The position numbers were made by a program, and so were the translations under genes. A stretch of DNA of 64,000 bases from Bacillus sp. 03113 (GTDB lineage Bacteria; Bacillota; Bacilli; Bacillales; Cytobacillaceae): positions 124,001-188,000 of the forward strand of contig NZ_VATK01000001.1 of NCBI RefSeq assembly GCF_006546985.1, in the 5' to 3' direction. This document shows positions 1 through 8,639 of the stretch, one piece after another. A model generated the notes under the pieces. It saw only the letters and a program-made list of their open reading frames with translations. It did not search any database and was not told the origin of the DNA. How positions within the stretch are numbered: position 1 is the stretch's first letter; each line of letters begins with the position of its first letter.

Positions 1-45
1 CGAATGTACTATGATGATGTCAGCAAGAGAAAACAAGAAAATATA

Positions 46-138
46 GTTGGATTGTTACTGTTAAGCAGGCATGACCTAAAATCCGTGTACGGATCTTCCT
101 CTTTTGGAAGGCACGCACAGGAATTTTAGGTCTTTTTC
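46..138 (+). promoter_or_regulatory. sacB leader: RAT antiterminator and terminator
   Basis: Positions 49-76 resemble the ribonucleic antiterminator (RAT) of B. subtilis sacB, with GGATTGTTACTG and AAGCAGGC-type blocks. It overlaps the 5' arm (73-81, GACCTAAAA) of a hairpin whose 3' arm is 124-132 and which is followed by a short T run at 133-137. The two structures are mutually exclusive. Known biology of the SacY/SacT/LicT family is that a PTS-controlled RNA-binding protein stabilises the RAT and allows read-through with sucrose. The sacB promoter and the antiterminator gene are not visible here and may lie upstream. Confidence 0.9.
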
Positions 139-186
139 TGTTTAAGAGTAAAAATAAAAAAATTATAAGTAGAGAGGGAGAAAGTG

Positions 187-1638
187 ATGAATTTCAAGAA
201 GATTGTTAAGCAAGCAACCGCAGTAACCTTTACTACAGCCTTACTAGTGGGAGGCGGAGTTCAAGCATTTGCAAGCGAAAAAGTGGATTACAAAGAAGAC
301 TATGGCTTTTCTCACATTACACGTTTTGATGCGTTGAAAATTCCTGCGCAACAAACAAATGAGCAATTTAAAGTGCCACAATTTGATGCATCAAAAATTA
401 AGAACGTTGAATCTGCAAAAGGTTATGATGAGTTTGGAAACCTCATTAATTTAGATGTTTGGGATACATGGCCTCTTCAAAACGCAGATGGCACAGTGGC
501 AAACTATAATGGCTACGAGATCGTATTTGGTTTAGCAGGAGACCCTAAAAGAGGATGGGACACATTTGTTTACTTGTTCTATAAAAAAATAGGTGATAAT
601 TCAATTGACGCTTGGAAATCTGCTGGAAGAGTATTTAAAGACAGCGATAAATTTAATACAAATGATCCTATTCTTCATAATCAAGCAGAAGAATGGTCTG
701 GATCTGCAACTTTTACTTCTGATGGAAAAGTTCGCTTGTTCTATACAAATCGCTCAATCTGGGATGCATCAAAAGGATATTTTGGTAAACAAACATTAAC
801 AACAGCTCAAATCAATGTATCTCAACCAGACGGCAACACGCTTAAAGTGGATGGCGTAGAAGATTTCAAATCAATCTTTGATGGTGACGGCAAAAACTAC
901 CAAACTATGAACCAAGCTTTCGGAAATGGCAACTTTGATGACAACCATACATTGAGAGATCCTCATTATGTGGAAGACAATGGCCGCAAATACCTTGTTT
1001 TTGAAGCAAATACAGGTACAGAAACAGGCTACCAAGGAGAAGAATCTTTCAATAATAAAGCTTTCTATGGCGGAAGCAACAAATTCTTCGAAGCGGAGAA
1101 AGCTAAATTGCTTCAAAGTCCAAACAAATATTACTCTTCATTAGCAAATGGTGCACTTGGTATCGTTGAATTAAATGATGATTATACATTGAAAAATGTA
1201 ATGAAGCCGCTTATTGCATCTAATTTAGTAACAGATGAAATTGAACGTGCTAACATTTTCGAAAAAGATGGAAAATGGTACTTATTTACAGATACACGTG
1301 GATCTAAAATGTTCGTTGACGGCATCGATAAAGAAGACATCTACATGCTAGGATATGTAGCAGATTCAATCACTGGACCATACAAACCATTAAACGGAAC
1401 AGGACTTGTATTACATCAAGATCTAAATCCATATGACATCACTTGGACTTATGCTCACTTTGCAATTCCACAAGTTAAAGGTGATAATGTAGTAATCACA
1501 AGCTATATGACAAACAGAGGCTACTTTGCAGATCATAAAGCTACTTTTGCACCAAGTTTCTTAGTGAACATTAAAGGATCTAAAACATCGGTTGTTAAAG
1601 ACAGCATCCTTGAACAAGGTCAATTAACAGTTGAGTAA
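187..1638 (+). CDS. sacB: Levansucrase (GH68), secreted
   Basis: Transfers fructosyl units from sucrose to growing levan outside the cell. The protein (483 aa) closely follows B. subtilis SacB: a Sec signal peptide ending AFA-S, then one GH68 five-bladed propeller. Catalytic residues are visible as nucleophile Asp93 (VWDTWP), transition-state stabiliser Asp258 (RDP) and acid/base Glu353 (ERAN). About eight extra residues (YDEFGNLI) precede the nucleophile compared with the B. subtilis enzyme as recalled. GTG at 184 is in frame, but ATG at 187 is better spaced from GAGGGAG (174-180). The RAT leader upstream implies sucrose-dependent antitermination. A GH32 levanase gene follows on the same strand. 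Confidence 0.97.
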   Translation: MNFKKIVKQATAVTFTTALLVGGGVQAFASEKVDYKEDYGFSHITRFDALKIPAQQTNEQFKVPQFDASKIKNVESAKGYDEFGNLINLDVWDTWPLQNADGTVANYNGYEIVFGLAGDPKRGWDTFVYLFYKKIGDNSIDAWKSAGRVFKDSDKFNTNDPILHNQAEEWSGSATFTSDGKVRLFYTNRSIWDASKGYFGKQTLTTAQINVSQPDGNTLKVDGVEDFKSIFDGDGKNYQTMNQAFGNGNFDDNHTLRDPHYVEDNGRKYLVFEANTGTETGYQGEESFNNKAFYGGSNKFFEAEKAKLLQSPNKYYSSLANGALGIVELNDDYTLKNVMKPLIASNLVTDEIERANIFEKDGKWYLFTDTRGSKMFVDGIDKEDIYMLGYVADSITGPYKPLNGTGLVLHQDLNPYDITWTYAHFAIPQVKGDNVVITSYMTNRGYFADHKATFAPSFLVNIKGSKTSVVKDSILEQGQLTVE

Positions 1639-1711
1639 TAAATAAAAATAATTAATTTTTGCCTTCTATCTACTAGAGGGTATTGAAAAAACATAATAAA
1701 TCTAACGAAAA

Positions 1712-1746
1712 GAAAATGTCAATATTCAATTGGCATTTTCTTTTTG
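1712..1746 (+). terminator. sacB terminator
   Basis: Inverted repeat GAAAATGTC (1712-1720) / GGCATTTTC (1732-1740), closed by one G-T pair and followed by TTTTTG. It lies 75 bp after the sacB stop, so levB may depend on read-through or its own promoter. Confidence 0.75.
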
Positions 1747-1828
1747 TATAATTTAGTAAGTTCGTTTCTTTCTCTTGAAACGAGATGATCAAGAAAAAAA
1801 GCGAGGTTTCAAATTGAGGAATAAGAAA

Positions 1829-3397
1829 ATGTTTATATGGTTAGGTGTAATCATTATCTGTATAAGTATATTAATTTCAGTAGGTTTAATGATTTATCAT
1901 TCAGACAAAAATAAGGAAATGGAAAAGAATAAGAAGAAAGAGACGATTATATCTAATCATAAGCCCACCTATCGAGCGAACTATCATTTTACTACTCCTG
2001 ACAAATGGAAGAACGATCCCCAGAGGCCGATTTTTTTTGAAGGAAAGTATCATTATTATTATCTCTATAATCGGGATTATCCAAATGGAAATGGGACAGA
2101 ATGGCGGCACGCGACATCAAAGGATTTGGTGCACTGGAAAGATGAAGGGATAGCCATCCCTAAATATACAAACAAAAACGGTGATCCATGGTCAGGCTCA
2201 TTCGTTGTGGATGAGAATAATACAGCAGGCTTTGGAAAAGGCGCCCTTGTGGCCATCGTAACCCAGCCTTCTGCTGATGGAGGGAAGCAGGAACAAAATT
2301 TATGGTACAGTACGGACAAAGGAAAAACGTTTACATCATTTAGTGATCATCCTGTTATGCCGAATCCAGGGACAAAGGATTTTAGAGATCCGAAAATCAT
2401 CTGGGATCAGCAAGCAGGCAAATGGGTAATGACATTGGCAGAAGGAATGAAAATAGGTTTTTATGAATCCAATAATTTAAAAGATTGGAACTATACAAGC
2501 AGCTTCTTAACAGAAAATATCGGTATAGTAGAATGTCCCGATCTTTATATCATGAGAGCAAATGATGGGACATTTAAATGGGTACTTGGTGCCAGCGCAA
2601 ATGGGAAGTCGATAGGGAAGCCAAACACATACGCCTATTGGACTGGAAGCTTTGATGGAAAAGCATTTTCCCCAGATCACAATGAACCCCAGTGGCTAGA
2701 TTATGGATTTGACTGGTACGGGGCTGTCACGTTTGAAGAAGGGGAAGGCAGTGATCCATACAACCATCGTTATGCATTGGCTTGGATGAATAATTGGGAT
2801 TATCCGCATAATACGCCAACGCTGAAAGAAGATTTTAACGGATTGGATTCGATTGTCCGTCAAATAAAATTAGTGCAAGCAGACAATGGCACATATACAC
2901 TGACTTCACAGCCTATTGAAGCACTGAATCAATTAGCGGGTGTAACGGATTCTTTTAATCAAATTAAGGTAGATGGTTCTAAAATGCTTAACGTAACAGG
3001 CGATGCGTACCAGTTTGATGCTGATATATCTTGGTCAGAGCTCAAAAATGTCGGTGTGAGGCTTCGAGAATCAGCAGACAAAAAACGCCATGTTGATGTA
3101 GGTATTTTTGTCGATGGTCTATATTCTTATGTGAATAGAGGACTAACGGGGCAGCCTGATCAAAGTAATAAATATGTTGAAAGCAGGGCGCCATTTGACG
3201 TCAATAAGAAGAACGTTCACTTAAAGATCCTCGTCGATAAAACGAGCATTGAAGTCTTTGTTGATGATGGAAAAGTCGTTTATTCCAATGAAATATTCCC
3301 GGAATTAGACGATAAAGGGATTACCCTTTTTACTGAAGGTGGTACGGCGATCTTTAAAGATGTTAAGATCAAACACTTTGACAGTATACATGAATGA
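1829..3397 (+). CDS. levB: Endolevanase-like GH32, membrane-anchored
   Basis: Hydrolyses beta-2,6 levan made by SacB. From ATG 1829 the protein is 522 aa, close to B. subtilis LevB, and matches it nearly throughout. It has an N-terminal hydrophobic segment (about residues 1-22) that is probably an uncleaved anchor, a GH32 propeller and a C-terminal beta-sandwich. Catalytic triad: Asp63 (WKNDP), Asp187 (RDP), Glu235 (ECPD). GAGGA at 1816-1820 is spaced 8 nt from ATG 1829. In-frame TTG codons at 1775 and 1814 would add 18 or 5 residues, and the one at 1775 lacks a convincing ribosome binding site. The sacB-levB order is as in B. subtilis. Confidence 0.93.
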   Translation: MFIWLGVIIICISILISVGLMIYHSDKNKEMEKNKKKETIISNHKPTYRANYHFTTPDKWKNDPQRPIFFEGKYHYYYLYNRDYPNGNGTEWRHATSKDLVHWKDEGIAIPKYTNKNGDPWSGSFVVDENNTAGFGKGALVAIVTQPSADGGKQEQNLWYSTDKGKTFTSFSDHPVMPNPGTKDFRDPKIIWDQQAGKWVMTLAEGMKIGFYESNNLKDWNYTSSFLTENIGIVECPDLYIMRANDGTFKWVLGASANGKSIGKPNTYAYWTGSFDGKAFSPDHNEPQWLDYGFDWYGAVTFEEGEGSDPYNHRYALAWMNNWDYPHNTPTLKEDFNGLDSIVRQIKLVQADNGTYTLTSQPIEALNQLAGVTDSFNQIKVDGSKMLNVTGDAYQFDADISWSELKNVGVRLRESADKKRHVDVGIFVDGLYSYVNRGLTGQPDQSNKYVESRAPFDVNKKNVHLKILVDKTSIEVFVDDGKVVYSNEIFPELDDKGITLFTEGGTAIFKDVKIKHFDSIHE

Positions 3398-3420
3398 AAT
3401 AAAGAGATGTAGATAAAAAA

Positions 3421-3463
3421 AGTGCCAAGCTCCTTTCACGTAGGAGATCTAGCACTTTTTTTG
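3421..3463. terminator. Bidirectional terminator between levB and the aminotransferase
   Basis: AGTGCCAAGCTCCT (3421-3434) pairs with AGGAGATCTAGCACT (3442-3456) with small internal mismatches. A A-run precedes it and a T-run follows it, so it can serve both convergent genes. Confidence 0.85.
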
Positions 3464-3479
3464 TATAATATAGGATATC

Positions 3480-4676
3480 TTATACGAGTTCTTCCTTTAA
3501 CTCACGATGCAATACATCACCGATCCGCTTCATGCCTTCAATGATTCGTTCCTTAGGCATATTTGAGTAATTTAAACGGAAGGTATTTTTCTGAGCACTG
3601 TTCGGAAAGAATGGGATTCCAGGGACAAAAGCTACATTGTTTTTTAAGCATTCATCGAAGATTTTTCTTGAATCAATAGACTCAGGAAGCTCAATCCAAA
3701 TAAATAATCCACCCTCTGGTGAGCTGTAGGATAAATTTTTCGGAAAAAATTCATTAATACAAGAAAACATGACTGCGCTTCTTTCTCTATAAACATCTTT
3801 TATTTTTTCAATATGAGCCTCAATATCGTATAGCTCCATATATTTGGCAGCTATCATTTGAGCAAAGCTGTCAGTATGTAGGTCAGCTGTTTGTTTGAAG
3901 GCAACATATTTATCAATAAAAGCTTGGTTCGCACAAATCCAACCAAGTCTAAGACCAGGGGTAAAGATTTTTGAAAAGGTGCTAATATAAATGACTCTGC
4001 CTTCTGTGTCAAAATGTTTCACTGGTGGGAGTGTTTCTCCAGCAAACCTAACAGCACCGTATGGATTATCCTCTACAATGAGAACATCATACTCGTTAGC
4101 GAGCTCAATCATTCTCTTTCTTCTTTCAAGCGTCATTGTCCTTCCGGTTGGGTTCTGAAAGTCCGGAATGGTATAGATAAACTTTGCTTCTGGATGCTGC
4201 TTCAGCTTCTTTTCTAACTCTTCCATAATCATTCCGTCTTCGTCCATTGCGACTTCAACAAAGCTAGCATCATAAACTTTAAACGCATTGATGGCTGCAA
4301 GATAGGTTGGACTCTCACATAGGACAATATCACCTTCATTGATAAAAAGCTTTCCCGTTAGATCTAAGGCTTGCTGTGACCCTGAAGTAATCAACACATT
4401 TTCAAAAGGTGATTCAATGCCAATCATTTTCATTCTTTCACAAATCGCTTTTCTTAAAGGAACATATCCTTCTGTCGTACTATATTGTAAGGACGCAGCG
4501 CCGGCCTCTGTTAATACAGCTTCGCAGGCAGCTTTGATTTCTTCAACTGGGAATAACTCTGGTGCAGGCAGGCCTCCAGCAAAGGAAATCACCTCTGGTC
4601 TTTCCGTTACCTTTAATATTTCACGTGTTTCAGAAGATTTTACATATCCAGCTCTTTTGGCAAATTTATTGTCCAT
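3480..4676 (-). CDS. PLP-dependent aminotransferase, class I/II (2-aminoadipate/LysN-like)
   Basis: A 398-aa fold-type I aminotransferase. The PLP lysine is Lys236 in STFSKIFTPGLRLGW, and the N-terminus carries the FAGGLPAPELFP motif typical of the LysN/MocR-aminotransferase clade. The amino donor cannot be read from sequence. It lies 46 bp downstream of a MocR regulator gene on the same strand, and the MocR catalytic-like domain is visibly its paralogue, so the regulator probably senses the amino acid this enzyme handles. The start is ATG at 4676, with only a weak AGTGGGG ribosome binding site. Confidence 0.88.
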   Translation of the reverse strand: MDNKFAKRAGYVKSSETREILKVTERPEVISFAGGLPAPELFPVEEIKAACEAVLTEAGAASLQYSTTEGYVPLRKAICERMKMIGIESPFENVLITSGSQQALDLTGKLFINEGDIVLCESPTYLAAINAFKVYDASFVEVAMDEDGMIMEELEKKLKQHPEAKFIYTIPDFQNPTGRTMTLERRKRMIELANEYDVLIVEDNPYGAVRFAGETLPPVKHFDTEGRVIYISTFSKIFTPGLRLGWICANQAFIDKYVAFKQTADLHTDSFAQMIAAKYMELYDIEAHIEKIKDVYRERSAVMFSCINEFFPKNLSYSSPEGGLFIWIELPESIDSRKIFDECLKNNVAFVPGIPFFPNSAQKNTFRLNYSNMPKERIIEGMKRIGDVLHRELKEELV

Positions 4677-4722
4677 TTAAACATACCCCACTAAGTTTTT
4701 ATTTTTTACAGTTAGAGAAGAT

Positions 4723-6228
4723 TCAAACAATTGGATTACTGTTTTGATTGAAATCATCTACCAATTTATGTTGATTAAGCTTTTGAATCTCATCTGATAA
4801 AATTGAAATGCCTTTTTCAATATTTTCGTTTGATTCATAGGTGAAATTTAGGCGAATATAGGTGCCCCCCTCATTTTCGTGAGAAAAAAACACATTTCCT
4901 GGAGTATAAATGACCCCTTTGGATGAAAGAGCATTCCATAATTTTGTTTGAGAAATCCCTTGAGGAAGCTTACACCATAGATAGTAGCCCCCATCAGGAA
5001 TATTAAAATGTAACAGTTCTGGTTTTTCCTTTAAAGCTTTTACCATGACGTCTCTTTTTCGAACGTATGCATTTGTAATCAGTGAAAGATGCTTCTCATA
5101 ATAGCCTTTTCGTAAGAAACGATCTAAAAGATATTGGCTCGGTGTATTGACATGAAGATCGGCCATTTGCTTTAAAAGCACAAATTTTTTGATTACTGGT
5201 GCAGGCGCTACGACCCAGCCAATTCGCATTCCTGAAAAAAGAACCTTGGAAAAAGTACTTAGATAAATCACATATCCATGCTGATCCAACGCTTTTAATG
5301 GAGGTAAGGAATGACCTGAAAAAGTGAGTTCACCATAAGGATCATCTTCAAGAATCGGCACATTATATTTATACGCTAGATGAAGCAGCTCGATCCTTCG
5401 TTTCATACTCATGACTATTCCCGTAGGGTTTTGAAAAGTTGGAATGGTATAAATAAATTTTGGCTTATGCCTTTTGAGAAGCACTTCTAGCATATCCGTT
5501 CGGATTCCTTCATTATCAAGCGCAACACTAATCACCTTGGCACCAGCTGCTTTAAACAACTGAAGAGCTTGCAAGAAGCTAGGTTCTTCCACGATCACGA
5601 TGTCGCCAGGTGTAAGAAATGTCCGGGTGGCAAAATCGATGCCTTGCATCGATCCGGAAAGAATCATCATCTCTTTAGCGGTAGCAGAAATACTTCTTCC
5701 TTCCATAAGCTGGCATAGGCTCTCTCTTAAAGGGAAATAACCTTCAACCGCACTGAGGTTCAGCATCTCTTTTGTAAAGGAACCGCCAAAGCTATTTTGA
5801 ATTTCTTGAAGCTGAGCGGTAGGATAAAGCATAGGGTCTGCAATACCTGCTGCAAAAGAAATCACGTTTTTTCCATCCATATTCATTAGACCACTAACCG
5901 TGTCATTTGTTGAATCAAGGTTCTCATTAAAATAGGAATGCCATGAAACGGGCAATACCACAAGATCCTCATCTGTGCCTTCAGCCTCTAAATCTGCCGT
6001 AACAATTGTACCTTTTCCAACATGAGATTCGACAAGACCAACCGCTTTTAGCTCGTCATAGGCTTTGATAACAGTGCTTCGGCTGACTCCTATTTTCAAG
6101 GCAAGCTTTCGTTCTGGTGGTAGAACAAATCCTTTTGGCAATGAACCTGAAAGAATGAGTTCATGGATTCTTTTTTTAATTTGTACATAAGCAGGGATGG
6201 CCAAGTTTTTGTCTACTGTAATACGCAA
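4723..6228 (-). CDS. MocR-family transcriptional regulator (GntR HTH + aminotransferase domain)
   Basis: A 501-aa fusion of an N-terminal GntR winged helix (about residues 8-75, with PPERKLALKIGVSRSTVIKAYDEL) and a fold-type I aminotransferase domain that keeps the PLP lysine (Lys328, STFSKVLFSG). MocR regulators bind PLP or PLP-amino acid adducts and usually control a neighbouring metabolic gene, here most simply the downstream aminotransferase. TTG 6228 is preferred because GGAG lies 8 nt upstream. In-frame codons at 6252 (TTG) and 6237 (GTG) are less well placed. Confidence 0.9.
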   Translation of the reverse strand: MRITVDKNLAIPAYVQIKKRIHELILSGSLPKGFVLPPERKLALKIGVSRSTVIKAYDELKAVGLVESHVGKGTIVTADLEAEGTDEDLVVLPVSWHSYFNENLDSTNDTVSGLMNMDGKNVISFAAGIADPMLYPTAQLQEIQNSFGGSFTKEMLNLSAVEGYFPLRESLCQLMEGRSISATAKEMMILSGSMQGIDFATRTFLTPGDIVIVEEPSFLQALQLFKAAGAKVISVALDNEGIRTDMLEVLLKRHKPKFIYTIPTFQNPTGIVMSMKRRIELLHLAYKYNVPILEDDPYGELTFSGHSLPPLKALDQHGYVIYLSTFSKVLFSGMRIGWVVAPAPVIKKFVLLKQMADLHVNTPSQYLLDRFLRKGYYEKHLSLITNAYVRKRDVMVKALKEKPELLHFNIPDGGYYLWCKLPQGISQTKLWNALSSKGVIYTPGNVFFSHENEGGTYIRLNFTYESNENIEKGISILSDEIQKLNQHKLVDDFNQNSNPIV

Positions 6229-6280
6229 TATTATCACTCCAAAAGGAACCAATCATCAGAAAATTCTAAAAGATATTCCT

Positions 6281-6349
6281 ATCATACCACGTTTTAATCA
6301 TTGGAAAATAACCAATTGGAATAATCCTTTGCAATCCAATTTTCTGGTT
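6281..6349 (-). promoter_or_regulatory. MocR promoter region with CCAATT half-sites
   Basis: On the minus strand a TATGAT -10 (6281-6286) lacks a good -35. Upstream are a perfect CCAATTGG (6312-6319), a second CCAATT (6336-6341) and flanking AACC/GGTT (6310-6313, 6346-6349). A weak -35 next to repeated half-sites fits MocR-type activation or autoregulation. This is inference. Confidence 0.4.
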
Positions 6350-6476
6350 GTATAAGTATTATTTTTAGTAAACATAACTTTCGAAAAAAGTTCACAATAT
6401 ACAAGCATTTAACAGATCGACATTCAAATAATGAAATGCTAAATTATTATTGAACAGTGTTTAAAAATAAAACGAA

Positions 6477-6493
6477 GTTTAATATCGTTAAAC
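6477..6493 (+). promoter_or_regulatory. Putative TetR operator
   Basis: Perfect inverted repeat GTTTAA-N5-TTAAAC ending immediately before the AAGGAG (6494-6499) of the tetR-like gene. The position would block initiation and suggests autorepression. Confidence 0.5.
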
Positions 6494-6506
6494 AAGGAGT
6501 TTTATA

Positions 6507-7130
6507 TTGGGTATAAAAGAACGCAAACAACGTGAAAGAGAAGAAAGGCGAGAGCTTATATTAAAAGCTGCACATGAAATTATGAAAGAAGAGGGAATAG
6601 ACAACCTATCTATTCGAAAAATTGCGAACAAAATTGAATATTCACCAGCTATTATTTATCACTATTTTCAAGATAAAGATGAAATCATTCATGAAATAAT
6701 GAAAAGAGGATATCAAAATATCATCGATACACTTTCATCATTGCAATCCTTTGATGGTGAACCGGAAGAAAAACTCAAGGAAGGGTTACTTAGGTATATA
6801 GAGTTGGCTTTGCAAATGCCTGACGAATACCAAACGATTTTATTGAACTCTTCGCCAGGAATACTAGAGCATACATCTGTGCTTTTCGAAGGTGCTTCGA
6901 ATCAGAGAGCTGCGATTGGAATGCTATGCCAGTCGTTAAAAGAAATTTACAGCAAACATACGATTGAAGATTCCTCTATTGAGTTAACTGCACAAATCAT
7001 ATGGGCGGCTACCTTTGGGCTTATTATTAGGCTAATCATCGAAAAAGACATTTCTAGGGAACAGCGGAGAAATCTAATTGAGCGGCATATAAAAGTAATG
7101 GTAGATCGAGTGGTTCTAGGTAAATGTTAA
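6507..7130 (+). CDS. TetR/AcrR-family regulator
   Basis: A 207-aa protein with a basic N-terminus and a TetR HTH at about residues 33-55 (LSIRKIANKIEYSPAIIYHYF), followed by a helical ligand domain. The start is TTG with AAGGAG 7 nt upstream. First gene of a three-gene unit with a membrane protein (28-bp gap) and a flavodoxin. A perfect palindrome overlaps the leader, so it likely represses its own operon. The ligand is unknown. Confidence 0.9.
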   Translation: MGIKERKQREREERRELILKAAHEIMKEEGIDNLSIRKIANKIEYSPAIIYHYFQDKDEIIHEIMKRGYQNIIDTLSSLQSFDGEPEEKLKEGLLRYIELALQMPDEYQTILLNSSPGILEHTSVLFEGASNQRAAIGMLCQSLKEIYSKHTIEDSSIELTAQIIWAATFGLIIRLIIEKDISREQRRNLIERHIKVMVDRVVLGKC

Positions 7131-7158
7131 ATACCTAATAAAGTAAGGGGATATTAAA

Positions 7159-8037
7159 TTGAAATTCCAAAAATCTATTAGTCTTCTTTCTGTCGTCATT
7201 ATTGTATTATCATTAGTTGCTTCTACGTACGGAGTATTCTCAGATCAAGGCAAAGGAAAGCAGGAATTTATAACATTACATGGACAAACTGTACAAACAT
7301 ATGGGAAAGGATTATACGAAAACGATTCAGTTTCAGTGGCATCCCAAGCGATAGCCCAAGATATCGTAACATTGGTAGCAGGCATTCCGTTACTTATCGT
7401 CGCAATCTATTTAACTAGAAAAGGATTACTTAAAGGAAAACTACTACTTGCAGGAACTTTGGGCTATTTTTTATATACCTATACCTCTTACACATTTCTT
7501 TCAATATTTAATTCTTTTTTTCTGATTGATGTTATCTTAATGTCTGCTAGCTTCTTCGCTTTTACATTGACCATGATGTCATTTGATATAGAAAATATAG
7601 CTTCACATTTTAATGAAAATCTACCTGTAAAGTTTTTGGGAAGTATGCTTATATTCATTGCGGTGGCTATTGGGTTCATGTGGGTTGGTCGGATAGTACT
7701 GCCACTTCAAAATGGAACAGTACCAGTTGAGTTAGAACAGTATACAACATTAGTCATTCAAGCATTAGATTTAGGGTTTGTGGTTCCTGTAGCGATTTTA
7801 TCAGGTGTATTAGTTATTAAAAGAAAACCAATTGGATATCTCCTTGCATCTATCATTGTTGTTAAAGCAGGTACCATGCTTGCCGCCATTACAGCGATGG
7901 AAGTTAACATGATTTATGAGGGGGTAAAAGTAAGTTTAATCGAGATCATAGTCTTTCCTCTTTTTAATATGGTAATGATTTATTGTCTGATTTTAATTAT
8001 GAAAAATATTAAAGAATCCAATTTAAGGAGTCTGTGA
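7159..8037 (+). CDS. Polytopic membrane protein of unknown function
   Basis: A 292-aa protein not assigned to a named family. The N-terminal hydrophobic segment (about residues 7-27) is followed by a polar stretch of about 40 residues (ITLHGQTVQTYGKGLYENDSVSVASQ), probably extracytoplasmic, and then six or seven further hydrophobic segments. The start is TTG with AAGGGG 8 nt upstream. Its TGA stop shares one base with the ATG of the flavodoxin gene, implying coupled translation. The context suggests a TetR-controlled membrane and redox pair. Confidence 0.7.
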   Translation: MKFQKSISLLSVVIIVLSLVASTYGVFSDQGKGKQEFITLHGQTVQTYGKGLYENDSVSVASQAIAQDIVTLVAGIPLLIVAIYLTRKGLLKGKLLLAGTLGYFLYTYTSYTFLSIFNSFFLIDVILMSASFFAFTLTMMSFDIENIASHFNENLPVKFLGSMLIFIAVAIGFMWVGRIVLPLQNGTVPVELEQYTTLVIQALDLGFVVPVAILSGVLVIKRKPIGYLLASIIVVKAGTMLAAITAMEVNMIYEGVKVSLIEIIVFPLFNMVMIYCLILIMKNIKESNLRSL

Positions 8038-8516
8038 TGAAAACAATCATAATATATGCAACGAAATACGGAAGTGTGGAAAAAGCCGCACAAATATTGA
8101 AATCAAAAATGGGTGGTCGCGTTGATTTATTCAACATTATGAAGGAAAGCATTCCTTCTCTTGAAAAATATGATCGAGTTATATTGGGTGGTTCTATCTA
8201 CGTTGGAAAAATACAGAAGAAACTATCAAACTATACCGTAAAAAACTTATCAACCTTGTTAACAAAAAATATAGGATTATTTATATGCGCTGGAGAGAAG
8301 GATTCGGATGTAAGGGAGAAAGAGCTTATCGAAGCTTATCCGGATGAACTATATCAGCATGCAACGACAAAAGAAATTTTTGGATTTGAAATTAATTATG
8401 AAAAACTGAACTTTCTTGAAAAACTAGTCATGCGTTCAAAAGGTGTTAAAAAGAGTGTTTCAAAAATAGCCGAGGATAAAATTGAAGTATTTGCAAAAAA
8501 AATGTCTGTAAATTAA
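8037..8516 (+). CDS. Flavodoxin-domain protein (HemG/flavodoxin-like)
   Basis: A 159-aa single-domain flavodoxin. The N-terminal beta strand and FMN phosphate loop (IIIYATKYGSVEK) are clear, and VILGGSIYVGKI fits the second FMN-contact region. Size and motifs resemble flavodoxin-like protoporphyrinogen oxidases and general flavodoxins. The substrate is not evident. ATG 8037 is chosen because AAGGAG (8025-8030) is 6 nt away. An in-frame GTG at 8034 would leave only 3 nt. Confidence 0.8.
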   Translation: MKTIIIYATKYGSVEKAAQILKSKMGGRVDLFNIMKESIPSLEKYDRVILGGSIYVGKIQKKLSNYTVKNLSTLLTKNIGLFICAGEKDSDVREKELIEAYPDELYQHATTKEIFGFEINYEKLNFLEKLVMRSKGVKKSVSKIAEDKIEVFAKKMSVN

Positions 8517-8569
8517 AGCTTTAATTAGACAAACCCTTGTACGAAAGATTAAAGACGGGGTCGTCGAAA

Positions 8570-8615
8570 TGCTTTGAACCACATAAGACTCCCACCTCTA
8601 AACCTAAGGTGGGAG
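8570..8615 (-). repeat. Hairpin matching the core of the bcr1-like repeat
   Basis: Read on the minus strand, CTATCTCCCACCT and GGTGGGAGTCTTA match the inner arms of the element at 61285-61433, but without its outer GGGCAGT arms or terminal duplications. It may be a decayed copy. It could also act as a terminator for the flavodoxin operon or the convergent gene. Confidence 0.5.
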
Positions 8616-8639
8616 ATAGCTGTTTACAATAATTATTAA

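Noticed and set aside
1775-1828. Upstream TTG starts for levB
   Set aside because: ATG 1829 has the best-placed GAGGA and gives a protein the size of B. subtilis LevB. TTG 1775 lacks a ribosome binding site, and the added residues are highly charged.
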